A stretch of DNA of 64,000 nucleotides from Sphingobacteriales bacterium (GTDB taxonomy: Bacteria; Bacteroidota; Bacteroidia; Sphingobacteriales; Sphingobacteriaceae). The stretch lies in assembly GCA_025353765.1 (NCBI GenBank), contig JANXOD010000016.1, positions 310,001 to 374,000 of the forward strand. The letters are read 5' to 3'. The notes beneath the pieces were generated by a model. That model was not told the origin of the DNA. It made no database searches and worked only from the letters and a program-made list of their open reading frames with translations. Shown piece by piece: positions 1 through 9,032 of this stretch (the first letter of the stretch is position 1; each line of letters starts with the position of its first letter). The translations under genes and the position numbers were made by a program.

Positions 1-26
1 AAAATAAATATGTTCTTCTCGCCTTA

Positions 27-608
27 TTACCCCTCGGTAGTTGATTTCTTCCCCTTCCTGATTATAAATGAAAATATCATCAAAGCTATGGAAGGTAAAC
101 CAATCCATACCAATTCACTTTGTATTACTGCTAATCCCTTGCCTTTAAAAAAAGTAGTGATGCTAATGGGAGACACTTTAATAGGCCGGAATGGAAAGAA
201 ATAACGTTGATTATTAAATGGCGAAAAAAAGGCTACACCCAATCCGCCTGTGGTCATAGCATCCAGTATAGCATGAGATACACAGGATAAGAACAGGAAT
301 ATAAAGATCCGTGTTTTCTCTTTTGAAGTTTGCGATCGGTAAAAAGCAAAAACAAGTACTATTGAAAGAATAAGGGCAAATACAATAGAATGTGTAAATC
401 CACGATGTCCCCAAAATGAATCATATGGAACACCGAATTTAAATCCTATGGAGTCTGCATCAGGTAGAATAGAAACAATCATTCCCATTAACATAAGTTT
501 TCCCTGCATTCTTTTTACAATGCCTGTAGAGCCAAATGCTAATGATGCGGCTGCATGTCCGAATGCTGATGCCATGATAACAGGAATTTCTTCTTGTAAA
601 GAAAGCAA
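27..608 (-). CDS. Membrane-bound metal-dependent hydrolase, YdjM/DUF457-like
   Basis: The 193-residue product has several hydrophobic segments (about 95-115, 130-150 and 165-185) and the HRGFTHS motif near residue 70, next to a DAD motif. This His/Asp pattern is typical of the YdjM/DUF457 family of predicted inner-membrane metal-dependent hydrolases; the substrate is unknown for the family. The stop codon lies inside the window, so the gene is complete. The start is uncertain: MASAFGHAA, eleven codons downstream (start at 575), looks like the usual family N-terminus. It is divergent from the SMI1/KNR4 gene. The family call is fairly safe, the function is not. Confidence 0.75.
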   Translation of the reverse strand: MLSLQEEIPVIMASAFGHAAASLAFGSTGIVKRMQGKLMLMGMIVSILPDADSIGFKFGVPYDSFWGHRGFTHSIVFALILSIVLVFAFYRSQTSKEKTRIFIFLFLSCVSHAILDAMTTGGLGVAFFSPFNNQRYFFPFRPIKVSPISITTFFKGKGLAVIQSELVWIGLPSIALMIFSFIIRKGKKSTTEG

Positions 609-750
609 ATTTTTTTGAGAGGAAATCTGAAGCGAAAAGCCTTATCGTCTGTTCGGATAGCTGTGATAGGATAATTTAATTAAATGCGATTGTAATTAAA
701 ATATTCAAGCTATTTTTAGCAGGTTATATAAAACCTAAAATCACCTTTAA

Positions 751-1251
751 ATGGAAAAGATTTGGAATGAATTCATTGGTCATCTTACTAAAACAGAGCC
801 GGAGTCCCTTAGCAAAATTAACCCTCCTGCTACAACAGAGCAATTAAATGAAGCTAAGGCTATATTGGGTTCTGTATTTCACGAAGATATAGAACAGCTT
901 TACCATTTAGCAAATGGATTTACAGAGGGCGCTTATTTACTTAGAGATGATTATCGTATTTTGCCCATAGATGAAATGATTAAACAATCTCTTGCTTTGG
1001 CAGGAAAGCGTATTTTTACTGATTATGAAGCCGGGCAATCCAGAAAAATAAAAAAAGGTGATATGATTGTTTTGGCATTAGCTGAAGAAGATAATTGTGA
1101 TGTAGAAAAAATAAGTATTTCTGTTACAAGAGGAAAAACGAATGTTGCCATTTGGTTTAAAGAAGACGGAATTCATGATTATGAAGAAGTTATTGATACT
1201 TCAGAAACTTTAGAAGAATGGCTAACCTCAGTATTAGAGTATTACAGTTAG
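751..1251 (+). CDS. SMI1/KNR4 family protein
   Basis: This 166-residue soluble protein has no signal peptide. The N-terminal half carries a pattern of the SMI1/KNR4 (SUKH) fold: the PPATTEQLNEAKAIL helix, then LYHLANGF and a YRILPIDEM strand. In bacteria such proteins are often immunity proteins of toxin systems, but many stand alone. No toxin gene is next to it here, so an immunity role is unsupported. It is followed on the same strand by the carbonic anhydrase homologue, 26 bases away if that gene starts at 1278. The fold call comes from pattern recognition only. Confidence 0.65.
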   Translation: MEKIWNEFIGHLTKTEPESLSKINPPATTEQLNEAKAILGSVFHEDIEQLYHLANGFTEGAYLLRDDYRILPIDEMIKQSLALAGKRIFTDYEAGQSRKIKKGDMIVLALAEEDNCDVEKISISVTRGKTNVAIWFKEDGIHDYEEVIDTSETLEEWLTSVLEYYS

Positions 1252-1277
1252 AAAGAATAAAGAAATTAAAGAGAACA

Positions 1278-1799
1278 ATGCCTCTCATATTACCAGTAAA
1301 AGGAAAATCACCCAGCATCGGAAACGATTGTTTCATTGCAGAAAATGCGACTATTGTGGGCGAGGTAGTCATGGGCAATAACTGTTCGGTATGGTTTAAT
1401 GCGGTCATCCGCGGAGACGTAAATTCTATTCATATCGGCAATAATACCAATATCCAGGATGGAGCCGTCATTCATTGTACATATCAAAAAGCGGCAACTA
1501 CTATTGGGAATAATGTTTCCATAGGCCATAATGCTTTAGTACATGGTTGTACCTTACAGGATCATGTTTTGATTGGGATGGGCGCTATTGTGATGGATCA
1601 TGTGGTTGTGGAAGAGTATTGCATTATTGCAGCAGGTGCTGTCGTATTAGAGAATACCATTTGTGAATCCGGCTTTTTATATGCGGGTATGCCGGCCAAA
1701 AAGATAAAACCGATTACAGATCATCAGCGTGAATTGCTCAATAAACTTTCTGAAAACTATATGATGTATTCCAAATGGTTTACTGATCCGGAGGGATAG
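1278..1799 (+). CDS. Gamma carbonic anhydrase family protein (left-handed beta-helix)
   Basis: The protein is built of hexapeptide repeats forming a left-handed beta-helix, as in YrdA/PaaY-type gamma carbonic anhydrases. Candidate zinc ligands are the His in GAVIHCTY and the two in SIGHNALVHG, which match the three-histidine site of the family. At 173 residues the length is normal. I chose the start at MPLILPVKG (1278); the ORF-track start at 1218 would overlap the upstream gene by 34 bases and adds a non-homologous lysine-rich tail. CO2 hydration is the family activity, but many members have lost or changed it. It ends 20 bases inside the convergent lipoprotein gene. Confidence 0.85.
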   Translation: MPLILPVKGKSPSIGNDCFIAENATIVGEVVMGNNCSVWFNAVIRGDVNSIHIGNNTNIQDGAVIHCTYQKAATTIGNNVSIGHNALVHGCTLQDHVLIGMGAIVMDHVVVEEYCIIAAGAVVLENTICESGFLYAGMPAKKIKPITDHQRELLNKLSENYMMYSKWFTDPEG

Positions 1800-3414
1800 A
1801 GATTTTTTCTTCCAGGTCCCAGTTTGGGCGAAGCGATATTTCTTTATCAAAGTTCCAGATCTTTTCGGGATGTTTCTTTGTTTTAACATTGCCCGTATCC
1901 CATTGCCCGTTTTTATTTGCATCATAAACCACCCGGATATAGTATTTTGCGGTGGGATAAGAAGTATAATTTATAGTGGTGTTTTTTGTGATTACATCTG
2001 TGCGAAGTACATTTTCTTTATCATTTAACCACTGTACTAAATAACTTTTGCTGGTATCAGGAACAGTAACAGCTATAGCAATGCTTCCGTAATTATCCTC
2101 CGTATCTAAAACAAATTTCCTTGTATAGGCTTTTGATTTTGTCCCAAACAAATCTGTAAAAGCATTGTCAGCCAGTTTAATAATGTAATTCTTATTAAGT
2201 TTCCAGGGATATTTTAAAGTATACGAACGAATGGAATTATCATTTTTCAGTACCTGAAAGCCCTTAACGGGGATGGAATCTTCCAGAATACTCACCTTTG
2301 ATTCATCAAAAGAAGCCATAGGAGATGAAAATGTTAAAGATACATCGGTCCTTGGCTTTAATTTACCAGAGCCTAAATTGTCGCTTATAGTGACCGCTCT
2401 TTTATAAGCATCTCTTTTATCTCTCCGCAAAATAACGGTATCCAATCTTTTTAAGTCATCACTAACAGCAACCCGGATAGAATCAAAGGTTAATTCGGGT
2501 AACCATAATAAAGCAGAATCTTTCTTGGTAGTAAACTCTACTGTTTTTTTGCTATCTAATGTTGCCGGCTCTATAATTTGTACTGTAGGATTGAGTAAAG
2601 TTTTATTAAACGCAAGAGTAATTCTGCCATCATTTTCTATCTTATGACCTAAAACAGAAAAGGAATTAGGTACTTCCTTAAATACTTCTAATTGAATACC
2701 GGATACATTTTTATTCAGGACTAGAGAATCTTTTAAAAACCCAATTTCTTCATTATTGGGATTATTATAAATCCGGTCACCGCCTTGTTCCTTTAAAGCA
2801 TAAATGCGATAGGTGTTTTCTCTCAGGTTTTGAAGCTTAAAATTACCAGCCGAGTCTGTCGTTGTGAAAATACTTGCCCTCTTTTTTCCGAACAGAGAAT
2901 CCTGTTTTATGGGTAGGATGAAAACGGTAATATCCTTTAATTTTTCTTTGCTTAAGAAGTCAGCTACATTTCCGCTTATGGACAGAGAGTCTATTTTATC
3001 TCCTGTAGAAAACACATAAGTATAATTTTTTAAGACGTTACTTTCATTCACATCCACTATTGCTTTTCCAAAGTTGATGGTATAAGTAGTGTTTTTTTCT
3101 AAGGAGTCTTCAAATGTTATTTCAAGTAATTTTTTCTTTGCTTTAAAGATGGGCATTTTATCCAGAGCCGGAGAGATGCTGATTTCTGTGAATTCATTAT
3201 TCAGTTTTATAAATTCATCAAATTGAATTCCAATTTTTTTAGCGGCGAAATTTCTCGTTAGATTTTTTGGCGTTTCTTTCAAAACCTTAGGCGGAGTTAC
3301 ATCCCTTGGTCCGCCGGAGGGTTGTTGCACACTTGCACATCCCGAAAAAAGGATGAGCATAGAAAAACCCGGTAAAAAAAATGCTGAAAATATCTTATTT
3401 AAAAAATTGGCCAT
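1780..3414 (-). CDS. Ig-like domain lipoprotein (SbsA-type Ig/Big_5)
   Basis: A signal peptide with lipobox FSGCAS (Cys near residue 26) marks a lipoprotein, probably anchored in the outer membrane. Residues about 36-130 form a bacterial Ig-like domain of the SbsA N-terminal/Big_5 type: PPKVLKETP, then IGIQFDEFIKLNN, then NTTYTINFGKAIVDVNE. A carboxypeptidase-regulatory-like beta domain seems to follow (SGNVADFL to LRENTYRIYALKE, about 145-210), and a further Ig-like repeat lies near 345-430. It is a common Bacteroidota surface lipoprotein without a known substrate. Its 3' end overlaps the convergent carbonic anhydrase gene by 20 bases. Confidence 0.75.
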   Translation of the reverse strand: MANFLNKIFSAFFLPGFSMLILFSGCASVQQPSGGPRDVTPPKVLKETPKNLTRNFAAKKIGIQFDEFIKLNNEFTEISISPALDKMPIFKAKKKLLEITFEDSLEKNTTYTINFGKAIVDVNESNVLKNYTYVFSTGDKIDSLSISGNVADFLSKEKLKDITVFILPIKQDSLFGKKRASIFTTTDSAGNFKLQNLRENTYRIYALKEQGGDRIYNNPNNEEIGFLKDSLVLNKNVSGIQLEVFKEVPNSFSVLGHKIENDGRITLAFNKTLLNPTVQIIEPATLDSKKTVEFTTKKDSALLWLPELTFDSIRVAVSDDLKRLDTVILRRDKRDAYKRAVTISDNLGSGKLKPRTDVSLTFSSPMASFDESKVSILEDSIPVKGFQVLKNDNSIRSYTLKYPWKLNKNYIIKLADNAFTDLFGTKSKAYTRKFVLDTEDNYGSIAIAVTVPDTSKSYLVQWLNDKENVLRTDVITKNTTINYTSYPTAKYYIRVVYDANKNGQWDTGNVKTKKHPEKIWNFDKEISLRPNWDLEEKISIPPDQ

Positions 3415-3549
3415 TTATAAGCTTTTAGACAGACTTTGTGTTTTTATTAAAGATTATGTTTCCCTTAGGTAAAACAATGGATTACATGGCATTATTTTAA
3501 GTGCCTTAAATTATAAATTCAAATTACTTAAAATCAGGTATTTATATTT

Positions 3550-5412
3550 TTATTTTGCCATATGAACCATTAAAACAGAAATATCTGAAGGAGAAACACC
3601 AGAAATCCGGGATGCTTGCCCTAAAGTTTTTGGTTTTATTTTCATGAGCTTTTCACGAGCTTCTTTGGATAGCGAAACTAAATTTACATAATTGAATTCC
3701 GGATTTATTTCCCGGTCTTCCATGCGTTTCATCTTATCTACTATCTCCAATTCTTTTTCAAAATAGCTTTCATATTTTACTTTTATTTCTGCCTGCTCAA
3801 TTGTTTCCTTATCATAACTATTCAATATCTCATCAAATGTTTTATCCGCTTTGCGCAGATCTGCAAATGTTACCTGAGGCCTTGTTATTAACTGGAACAT
3901 CTTTGCATTTTGTGTGAGCGCTGATGTATCTAAGTCTGCTAACAAATAATTTACTTTATCGGGTGAAATAGATGTGGTTTTTAAATAATGAACAATCGTA
4001 TCTGCATTTTCAACTTTTTGTTTTACTTTTTCTAAACGTTCATCATTTATTAATCCTAACTCATGACCGATAGGGCTTAAGCGAATATCTGCATTATCCT
4101 GGCGTAATAATAAGCGATGTTCTGCTCTGGAAGTAAACATTCGGTAAGGCTCTTCAGTACCCTTTGTTACCAGATCATCAATCAAGACTCCAATGTATGA
4201 TTCTGCTCTTTTTAGAATTAGTTCATGCTTATCATTAATTTTTTGATGTGCATTGATGCCAGCAATAAAACCCTGACAAGCAGCTTCTTCATAGCCGGTT
4301 GTTCCATTTATCTGACCCGCAAGAAATAAGTTCTTAAGTTTTTTGGTTTCTAATGTTAAACTTAATTGGGTAGGCGGAAAGAAATCATATTCAATAGCAT
4401 AACCCGGACGGAACATTTTCGCATTCTCAAATCCGGGTATTTGGGTTAAAGCTCTGTATTGAACATCTTCGGGTAAGGATGTAGAAAACCCGTTCACATA
4501 AATCTCACAGGTATTCCAGCCTTCTGGTTCTACAAATATTTGATGTCTTTCGCGTTCTGCGAATCGATTAATTTTATCCTCGATAGAAGGGCAGTAGCGT
4601 GGACCTAAGCCCTTTATCCGGCCGGTAAACATGGGAGATTTTTCAAAACCTTCTTTTAGAGCTTCGTGTACGGCAGAGTTTGTATAGGTGATCCAGCAAC
4701 AACGTTGATCTTTTGGCAATTCCACATCTGTATAAGAAAAACGACCCCGATCTTCATCTCCCCATTGTTCTTCCATCTTGGTATAATCCAATGATCGTCC
4801 GTCAACACGGGGAGGAGTTCCGGTTTTCATTCTTCCGGCTTCAAAACCTAATTCAACCAGTTGTTCTGTAATTCCTGTTGCTGCCTTTTCACCCGTTCTG
4901 CCTCCGCCAAATCGTTTTTCACCAATATGGATGATACCGTTTAAAAAAGTTCCATTAGTTAACACAACAGCTTTAGAAGATATTTCAATTCCTAGAGATG
5001 TTTTTACGCCACAAACCTGATCATCTTTCAAGAGGAGAGACGTAACGGTATCTTGCCAGAAATCTACGTTTGGTGTTTTTTCGAGCATTAAGCGCCACTC
5101 TTCAGCAAAGCGCATCCGATCATTTTGTGATCTCGGGCTCCACATGGCAGGGCCTTTAGAGCGGTTAAGCATCCTGAACTGTATAGTCGTTTTATCGGTG
5201 ATAATTCCTGAATATCCTCCAAGTGCATCTATTTCGCGAACAATTTGGCCTTTTGCAACACCGCCCATGGCCGGGTTACAACTCATTTGGGCAATAGTAC
5301 CCATGTTCATGGTAATTAATAGAACAGAGGAACCCAGGTTAGCTGCTGCTGCTGCTGCTTCACATCCGGCATGACCGGCCCCAACTACTATGACGTCGTA
5401 TTTTTTAAACAT
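3550..5412 (-). CDS. mnmG: tRNA uridine-5-carboxymethylaminomethyl(34) synthesis enzyme MnmG (GidA)
   Basis: MnmG is the FAD-binding partner of MnmE and installs the cmnm5 group on wobble uridine 34 of tRNAs. The 620-residue length is normal. The dinucleotide-binding motif [12 protein letters not shown] is at the N-terminus, [12 protein letters not shown] lies in the middle, and [17 protein letters not shown] and [14 protein letters not shown] are strongly conserved GidA blocks. The start ATG is followed by [10 protein letters not shown], as expected. It lies downstream of the small membrane protein gene and directly beside two parS-like sites, which fits the frequent origin-proximal position of gidA. 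It may be the last gene of a leftward operon from 8231. Confidence 0.97.
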   Translation of the reverse strand: MFKKYDVIVVGAGHAGCEAAAAAANLGSSVLLITMNMGTIAQMSCNPAMGGVAKGQIVREIDALGGYSGIITDKTTIQFRMLNRSKGPAMWSPRSQNDRMRFAEEWRLMLEKTPNVDFWQDTVTSLLLKDDQVCGVKTSLGIEISSKAVVLTNGTFLNGIIHIGEKRFGGGRTGEKAATGITEQLVELGFEAGRMKTGTPPRVDGRSLDYTKMEEQWGDEDRGRFSYTDVELPKDQRCCWITYTNSAVHEALKEGFEKSPMFTGRIKGLGPRYCPSIEDKINRFAERERHQIFVEPEGWNTCEIYVNGFSTSLPEDVQYRALTQIPGFENAKMFRPGYAIEYDFFPPTQLSLTLETKKLKNLFLAGQINGTTGYEEAACQGFIAGINAHQKINDKHELILKRAESYIGVLIDDLVTKGTEEPYRMFTSRAEHRLLLRQDNADIRLSPIGHELGLINDERLEKVKQKVENADTIVHYLKTTSISPDKVNYLLADLDTSALTQNAKMFQLITRPQVTFADLRKADKTFDEILNSYDKETIEQAEIKVKYESYFEKELEIVDKMKRMEDREINPEFNYVNLVSLSKEAREKLMKIKPKTLGQASRISGVSPSDISVLMVHMAK

Positions 5413-5421
5413 TTTATTTTA

Positions 5422-5437
5422 TGTTCCACGTGGAACA
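5422..5437. other. parS-like centromere site 1
   Basis: TGTTCCACGTGGAACA is a perfect 16-bp palindrome in the gap between mnmG and the small membrane protein gene. It matches the ParB-binding parS consensus known from Bacillus and many other phyla (TGTTNCACGTGAAACA) except at one symmetric position. A second copy lies 54 bp away. Function as a ParB nucleation site is inferred from sequence identity and from the gidA neighbourhood. Confidence 0.8.
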
Positions 5438-5463
5438 CGCTTTATTTTTTATAAAATTACTCA

Positions 5464-5715
5464 TTACTTTTTTAATGTTTCACGTGGAACACGTTTGAAT
5501 AATGGAATTAACGCAACGGCAACCCAAATACTTTCAAGTATTACGAAGGGGTAAAAGCTAATCATATAGGATGAGATGCCGCAAAGCCCTGCTCCAAAAA
5601 TGTTCAAAAGACTATATAACTTGTCTTCGGTTGATAAAACCTTTTTGAGATTTAAGAAAAATGCAATTAGCAATAATATAACGCCCAGGGATGCAAGAAT
5701 GTCAGATAGTTTCAT
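5464..5715 (-). CDS. Small membrane protein, CBU_0592-like
   Basis: This 83-residue protein has two to three hydrophobic segments: ILASLGVILLLIAFFL (about 5-21), LLNIFGAGLCGISSYMIS (about 37-54) and ILESIWVAVALIPLF (about 59-73). It resembles the small CBU_0592-type membrane proteins of unknown function. It starts 3 bases after the ABC-F stop and so is probably co-transcribed with it. Its 3' end contains parS-like site 2, so the C-terminal residues are partly dictated by that DNA element. Confidence 0.7.
   Translation of the reverse strand: MKLSDILASLGVILLLIAFFLNLKKVLSTEDKLYSLLNIFGAGLCGISSYMISFYPFVILESIWVAVALIPLFKRVPRETLKK
5476..5491. other. parS-like centromere site 2
   Basis: TGTTTCACGTGGAACA differs from the perfect palindrome by one base. 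It sits inside the last codons of the small membrane protein gene, where it encodes VPRET. It is 54 bp from site 1 in the same orientation. Two such 16-mers so close together are very unlikely by chance in AT-rich DNA. Confidence 0.8.
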
Positions 5716-5718
5716 GTT

Positions 5719-7578
5719 TTATTTTAATTCTGATAGCTCTAACCATCGTAGGGTTTTGCTATCTAATTCTTCGGTTTGTTTTTTAATTTGTTGCGCTAAG
5801 TCAGAAAGCTTGTTGTGGTCTGTGATACCTGAATTTAACTCAGTTGTTAAAGTGAGTATGCTTTCTTCAATATTTTTTACTTCCGCCTCAATATCCGCCA
5901 ATTCTTTTTCTTCTTTAAATGAAAGCTTCTTTTTTGGAGATTCTATTTCAGTTGAAACGGGAGATGCTTTTGGAGTTTCTTTAATGTTTGCTTTAAATTC
6001 TTCCTGTTCTAACCTATAGTCTGTATAATTACCGGAGTAAATAGTCACATTGCCATCTCCTTCAAATATAAAAAGCTGATCAGTTAACCGGTCAATGAGA
6101 TATCTATCATGAGAAACAAGCATTAAAACGCCCGGAAAATTCAATAAAAAATCTTCTAAAACATTAAGGGTATCAATATCCAGATCATTGGTTGGCTCAT
6201 CCAAAATCATAAAATTTGGATTTTTCATTAGAACACGCATGAGCTGTAAACGCTTTTTTTCGCCACCACTTAACTTATTGACGAAGCCGTATTGCTTTGC
6301 AGGAGGAAATAAAAAATGTGTGAGAACCTGGCTTGCAGTTAGATTTTTTCCATCAGCCATGGTAATGTACTCTGCTACATTTTTAACTACATCTATTACG
6401 CGTTCATCACCTTTAAATTCTAAACCACCCTGGCGATAATATCCAAACGATGTTGTTTCTCCAACGTTTATAGATCCTTTATCTGGTTTTAGTGTACCGG
6501 TAATCATATTTAATAAAGTAGACTTACCTGTACCGTTTTTTCCCGCTACTCCAATCCGATCACCTTTTTTGAAGGTGTAACTAAACTCAGAAATTACAGG
6601 ATGATTATTAAAAGACTTGCTTACTTTTTCAAGTTCCAGAATTTTATTCCCCTGACGGGATACATTAATGCTTAATTCTAAAGATAATTTCCCCTGACGA
6701 CCTTTGGTTTTTTCTTCCAGATCATAAAAAGAATCAATCCTCGATTTTGATTTGGTAGTTCTGGCTTTAGGTTGCCTGCGCATCCATTCTAGTTCACGGC
6801 GGAGTAAATTACTGTTCTTTTCAAAAGAAGCATCTTCCGCAGCATTTTGTTCTGCTTTCTTTTCAAGGTAATAACTATAATTTCCTTTAAATACCTGGAG
6901 CTTTCCTCTATCCAGTTCCATGATTTGTCCGGAAACATTATCCAGAAAATATCGGTCATGCGTAACGAGCAATATTGTTTTTTGCCCCGTTGTAAGGAAA
7001 TTCTCCAGCCATTCAATCGTTTCAATATCTAAATGATTGGTAGGCTCATCCAGAATATAAACATCCGGATCGTCTATTAATAGTTTTGCCAAAGCAAGCC
7101 GCTTTCGCTGACCGCCTGAAAGGGTAACTATTTTTTGATCTAATCGTTGAATACCTAATCTTCCTAATATTGTTTTTATCTCATACTCGTATTCCCAGGC
7201 ATTGTGGGTACTTAATTCATCCATTAGATGATTCAATAGCTTCTCATCATGAACTTCCTTACCAACAGCTTCTTCATACTGGCGAATGAGCTGCTGTTGG
7301 GTATTTCCAATAGAATAAATAAAATCACTAATGGTTTCCTGCTCATTAAATTGAGGATCCTGCTCCAGGTAACCAATACGTAAATCACGTTCTGTAACCA
7401 CTTTGCCCAACGTAGGAGATAATAATCCCGAAAGGATGCGCAAAAGGGTAGATTTCCCGGTTCCGTTTATCCCAACCAGTGCAATACGATCGCCTTTTTC
7501 TATACCAACATATAACTCTTTAAATAGCCATGCATCATTAAATGAATGCCCTAATTGTTCTGTAGATAATATACTCAC
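5719..7578 (-). CDS. ABC-F family ATPase (Uup-like)
   Basis: It has two ABC ATPase domains in one chain and no membrane segments. Domain 1 (about 1-250) has Walker A GINGTGKST, signature LSGGQRKR and Walker B VYILDEPTNHLD. Domain 2 (about 315-530) has GKNGTGKST, LSGGEKKR and FMILDEPTNDLD. A linker between them and a charged C-terminal coiled coil (about 555-619) fit the Uup subgroup, which acts on ribosomes or branched DNA rather than in transport. The start is GTG, overlapping the TGA stop of the upstream gene by four bases, so the two are translationally coupled. Confidence 0.92.
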   Translation of the reverse strand: MSILSTEQLGHSFNDAWLFKELYVGIEKGDRIALVGINGTGKSTLLRILSGLLSPTLGKVVTERDLRIGYLEQDPQFNEQETISDFIYSIGNTQQQLIRQYEEAVGKEVHDEKLLNHLMDELSTHNAWEYEYEIKTILGRLGIQRLDQKIVTLSGGQRKRLALAKLLIDDPDVYILDEPTNHLDIETIEWLENFLTTGQKTILLVTHDRYFLDNVSGQIMELDRGKLQVFKGNYSYYLEKKAEQNAAEDASFEKNSNLLRRELEWMRRQPKARTTKSKSRIDSFYDLEEKTKGRQGKLSLELSINVSRQGNKILELEKVSKSFNNHPVISEFSYTFKKGDRIGVAGKNGTGKSTLLNMITGTLKPDKGSINVGETTSFGYYRQGGLEFKGDERVIDVVKNVAEYITMADGKNLTASQVLTHFLFPPAKQYGFVNKLSGGEKKRLQLMRVLMKNPNFMILDEPTNDLDIDTLNVLEDFLLNFPGVLMLVSHDRYLIDRLTDQLFIFEGDGNVTIYSGNYTDYRLEQEEFKANIKETPKASPVSTEIESPKKKLSFKEEKELADIEAEVKNIEESILTLTTELNSGITDHNKLSDLAQQIKKQTEELDSKTLRWLELSELK

Positions 7579-8231
7579 GCTAATTCTTGTATTTGGGTTG
7601 ATGAATAGGTAAAAATTCCTTTAAGATCTTTTAAAGATTGATTTATCAGTGCTTTGGCGACATTTTCTGCTTTTGTACTTCGGTATTTTTTTAGGGAACC
7701 AAACAATAAGGGGTCGATTAAACGGCTTAGGGGTTTCATAATTTTATCATCTATGCGTTTTTCTTTACGATTGCCATATAAGTACGATGGTTGATAGATG
7801 TGTAGGCTTGGATAATTCAATTTTTTCAGTTCTTCTTCCAGTTCGCCCTTTAATTTTAAGTAAGAATTAGAAGATTTGGGATTTGCATTAAGTGATGTAA
7901 CAATATGAAATTGAGTAACATCATTCAATAATCCAATTTTTGCTATTTCCAGAGGGTAGATAAGATCAACTTTTCTATACGTTGCCACATCCGGAGTTTT
8001 ATTTTTAGTCGTACCGATGCAACTAAAAATGATATCGCCCTTAATTTCAGCAGCATGTTTTGCCAGATCATCAAAATCAACAACCAATTGTTTTATTTTT
8101 GGATGGTTAATTTCTATAGTATGGCGAACGAGCAATAAAACCCCGTTAAATGAACTAATATTTGAAATTAATTCTACTAATTGACTGCCAATAAGTCCAC
8201 TTGAACCAACTATAATGGCTTTTTTTAACAT
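7575..8231 (-). CDS. NAD(P)-binding Rossmann-fold oxidoreductase (HTATIP2-like)
   Basis: The N-terminal Rossmann motif AIIVGSSGLIGSQL is followed by DIIFSCIGTTK (about 65-75) and by a YLKLKGELEEEL helix (about 130-145), where atypical SDRs carry the Tyr/Lys pair; here the residues are Y and K of SYLKLKGELE. The substrate is not known. I start at MLKKAIIVG (8231) rather than the track start at 8255, because the extra codons run into the predicted promoter. It opens a leftward operon with ABC-F, a small membrane protein and perhaps mnmG. Confidence 0.8.
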   Translation of the reverse strand: MLKKAIIVGSSGLIGSQLVELISNISSFNGVLLLVRHTIEINHPKIKQLVVDFDDLAKHAAEIKGDIIFSCIGTTKNKTPDVATYRKVDLIYPLEIAKIGLLNDVTQFHIVTSLNANPKSSNSYLKLKGELEEELKKLNYPSLHIYQPSYLYGNRKEKRIDDKIMKPLSRLIDPLLFGSLKKYRSTKAENVAKALINQSLKDLKGIFTYSSTQIQELA

Positions 8232-8252
8232 GTAATAATTATTAATGAGGTG

Positions 8253-8260
8253 CAAAGGTA
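8253..8260 (-). promoter_or_regulatory. Bacteroidota -7 promoter box for the 8231 operon
   Basis: On the minus strand TACCTTTG matches the Bacteroidota -7 consensus TAnnTTTG. It lies about 22 bases upstream of the ATG at 8231. No clear TTTG -33 element is visible at the usual spacing, so this rests on the -7 box and position. Confidence 0.5.
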
Positions 8261-8319
8261 CACATTACTAAGTTTGGAATAAATATTGTATGTTTAAACA
8301 TGCAATAAAAAATATAAAA

Positions 8320-9030
8320 ATGAAAACAATCACACATTTAGCTAAAGATCGCGGTATACAAGATCATGGCTGGTTAAAAGCAGCACATTCATTCAGTTTT
8401 GCAAACTATCACGATCCGGCAAAAATGTATTTTGGTTTGTTAAGGGTACTTAACGATGATATTGTAGCGCCCGGAATGGGTTTCGGAACTCATGGCCATG
8501 ATAATATGGAAATTGTGACCATTCCATTAAAAGGTGCGTTGGCTCATAAAGATAGCCTGGGTTCAGAGGGTTTAATTGGTTTAAACGAAGTGCAGATCAT
8601 GTCTGCAGGTAAAGGAATTCAACATTCTGAATTTAATGGTTCTTCTACAGATGAAGTAAACCTGCTGCAGGTCTGGGTTTTTCCTAAGGAAAAGAATATT
8701 GAACCGAGGTATGATCAAAAAAGATTTGATCCACAAAATTCTCACAATCTATTCCAAACGGTAGTTTCTCCGGTTAAAGATGGAGAAGCCATGTGGATTA
8801 ATCAGGATGCGTTTTTTTCTTTAGGAAATTTTGACGCAGGCAAAACAGCTAATTATAAAATAAAGCATCCCAGAAACGGCGCTTATTTGTTTGTGATTGA
8901 GGGTAAAGTGAAAATTGATAACAAGGAACTGAGTAGACGCGATGCAATTGGTGTTTATGATATAGCAGAAATAGAGTTTGATTTTACGGAAGATTCAAAA
9001 GTGCTGATTATTGAAATACCTATGGAATAA
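8320..9030 (+). CDS. Pirin family protein
   Basis: This bicupin protein has the pirin N-terminal signature: HSFSFANYHDP, then GFGTHGHDNMEIVTI, whose two His and Glu match the metal site, then GKGIQHSEFN with the fourth ligand. Length is normal at 236 residues. Some pirins are quercetin dioxygenases and others are redox-sensing cofactors; the sequence does not tell which applies. I chose the start MKTITHLAKDRG (8320) because it is the usual family start; the track start adds ten weak residues. It is convergent with ybeY, two bases apart. Confidence 0.92.
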   Translation: MKTITHLAKDRGIQDHGWLKAAHSFSFANYHDPAKMYFGLLRVLNDDIVAPGMGFGTHGHDNMEIVTIPLKGALAHKDSLGSEGLIGLNEVQIMSAGKGIQHSEFNGSSTDEVNLLQVWVFPKEKNIEPRYDQKRFDPQNSHNLFQTVVSPVKDGEAMWINQDAFFSLGNFDAGKTANYKIKHPRNGAYLFVIEGKVKIDNKELSRRDAIGVYDIAEIEFDFTEDSKVLIIEIPME

Positions 9031-9032
9031 AA

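Noticed and set aside
751-1251. SMI1/KNR4 protein as part of a toxin-immunity locus
   Set aside because: No toxin-like, polymorphic or Rhs-type gene is adjacent; the neighbours are housekeeping.
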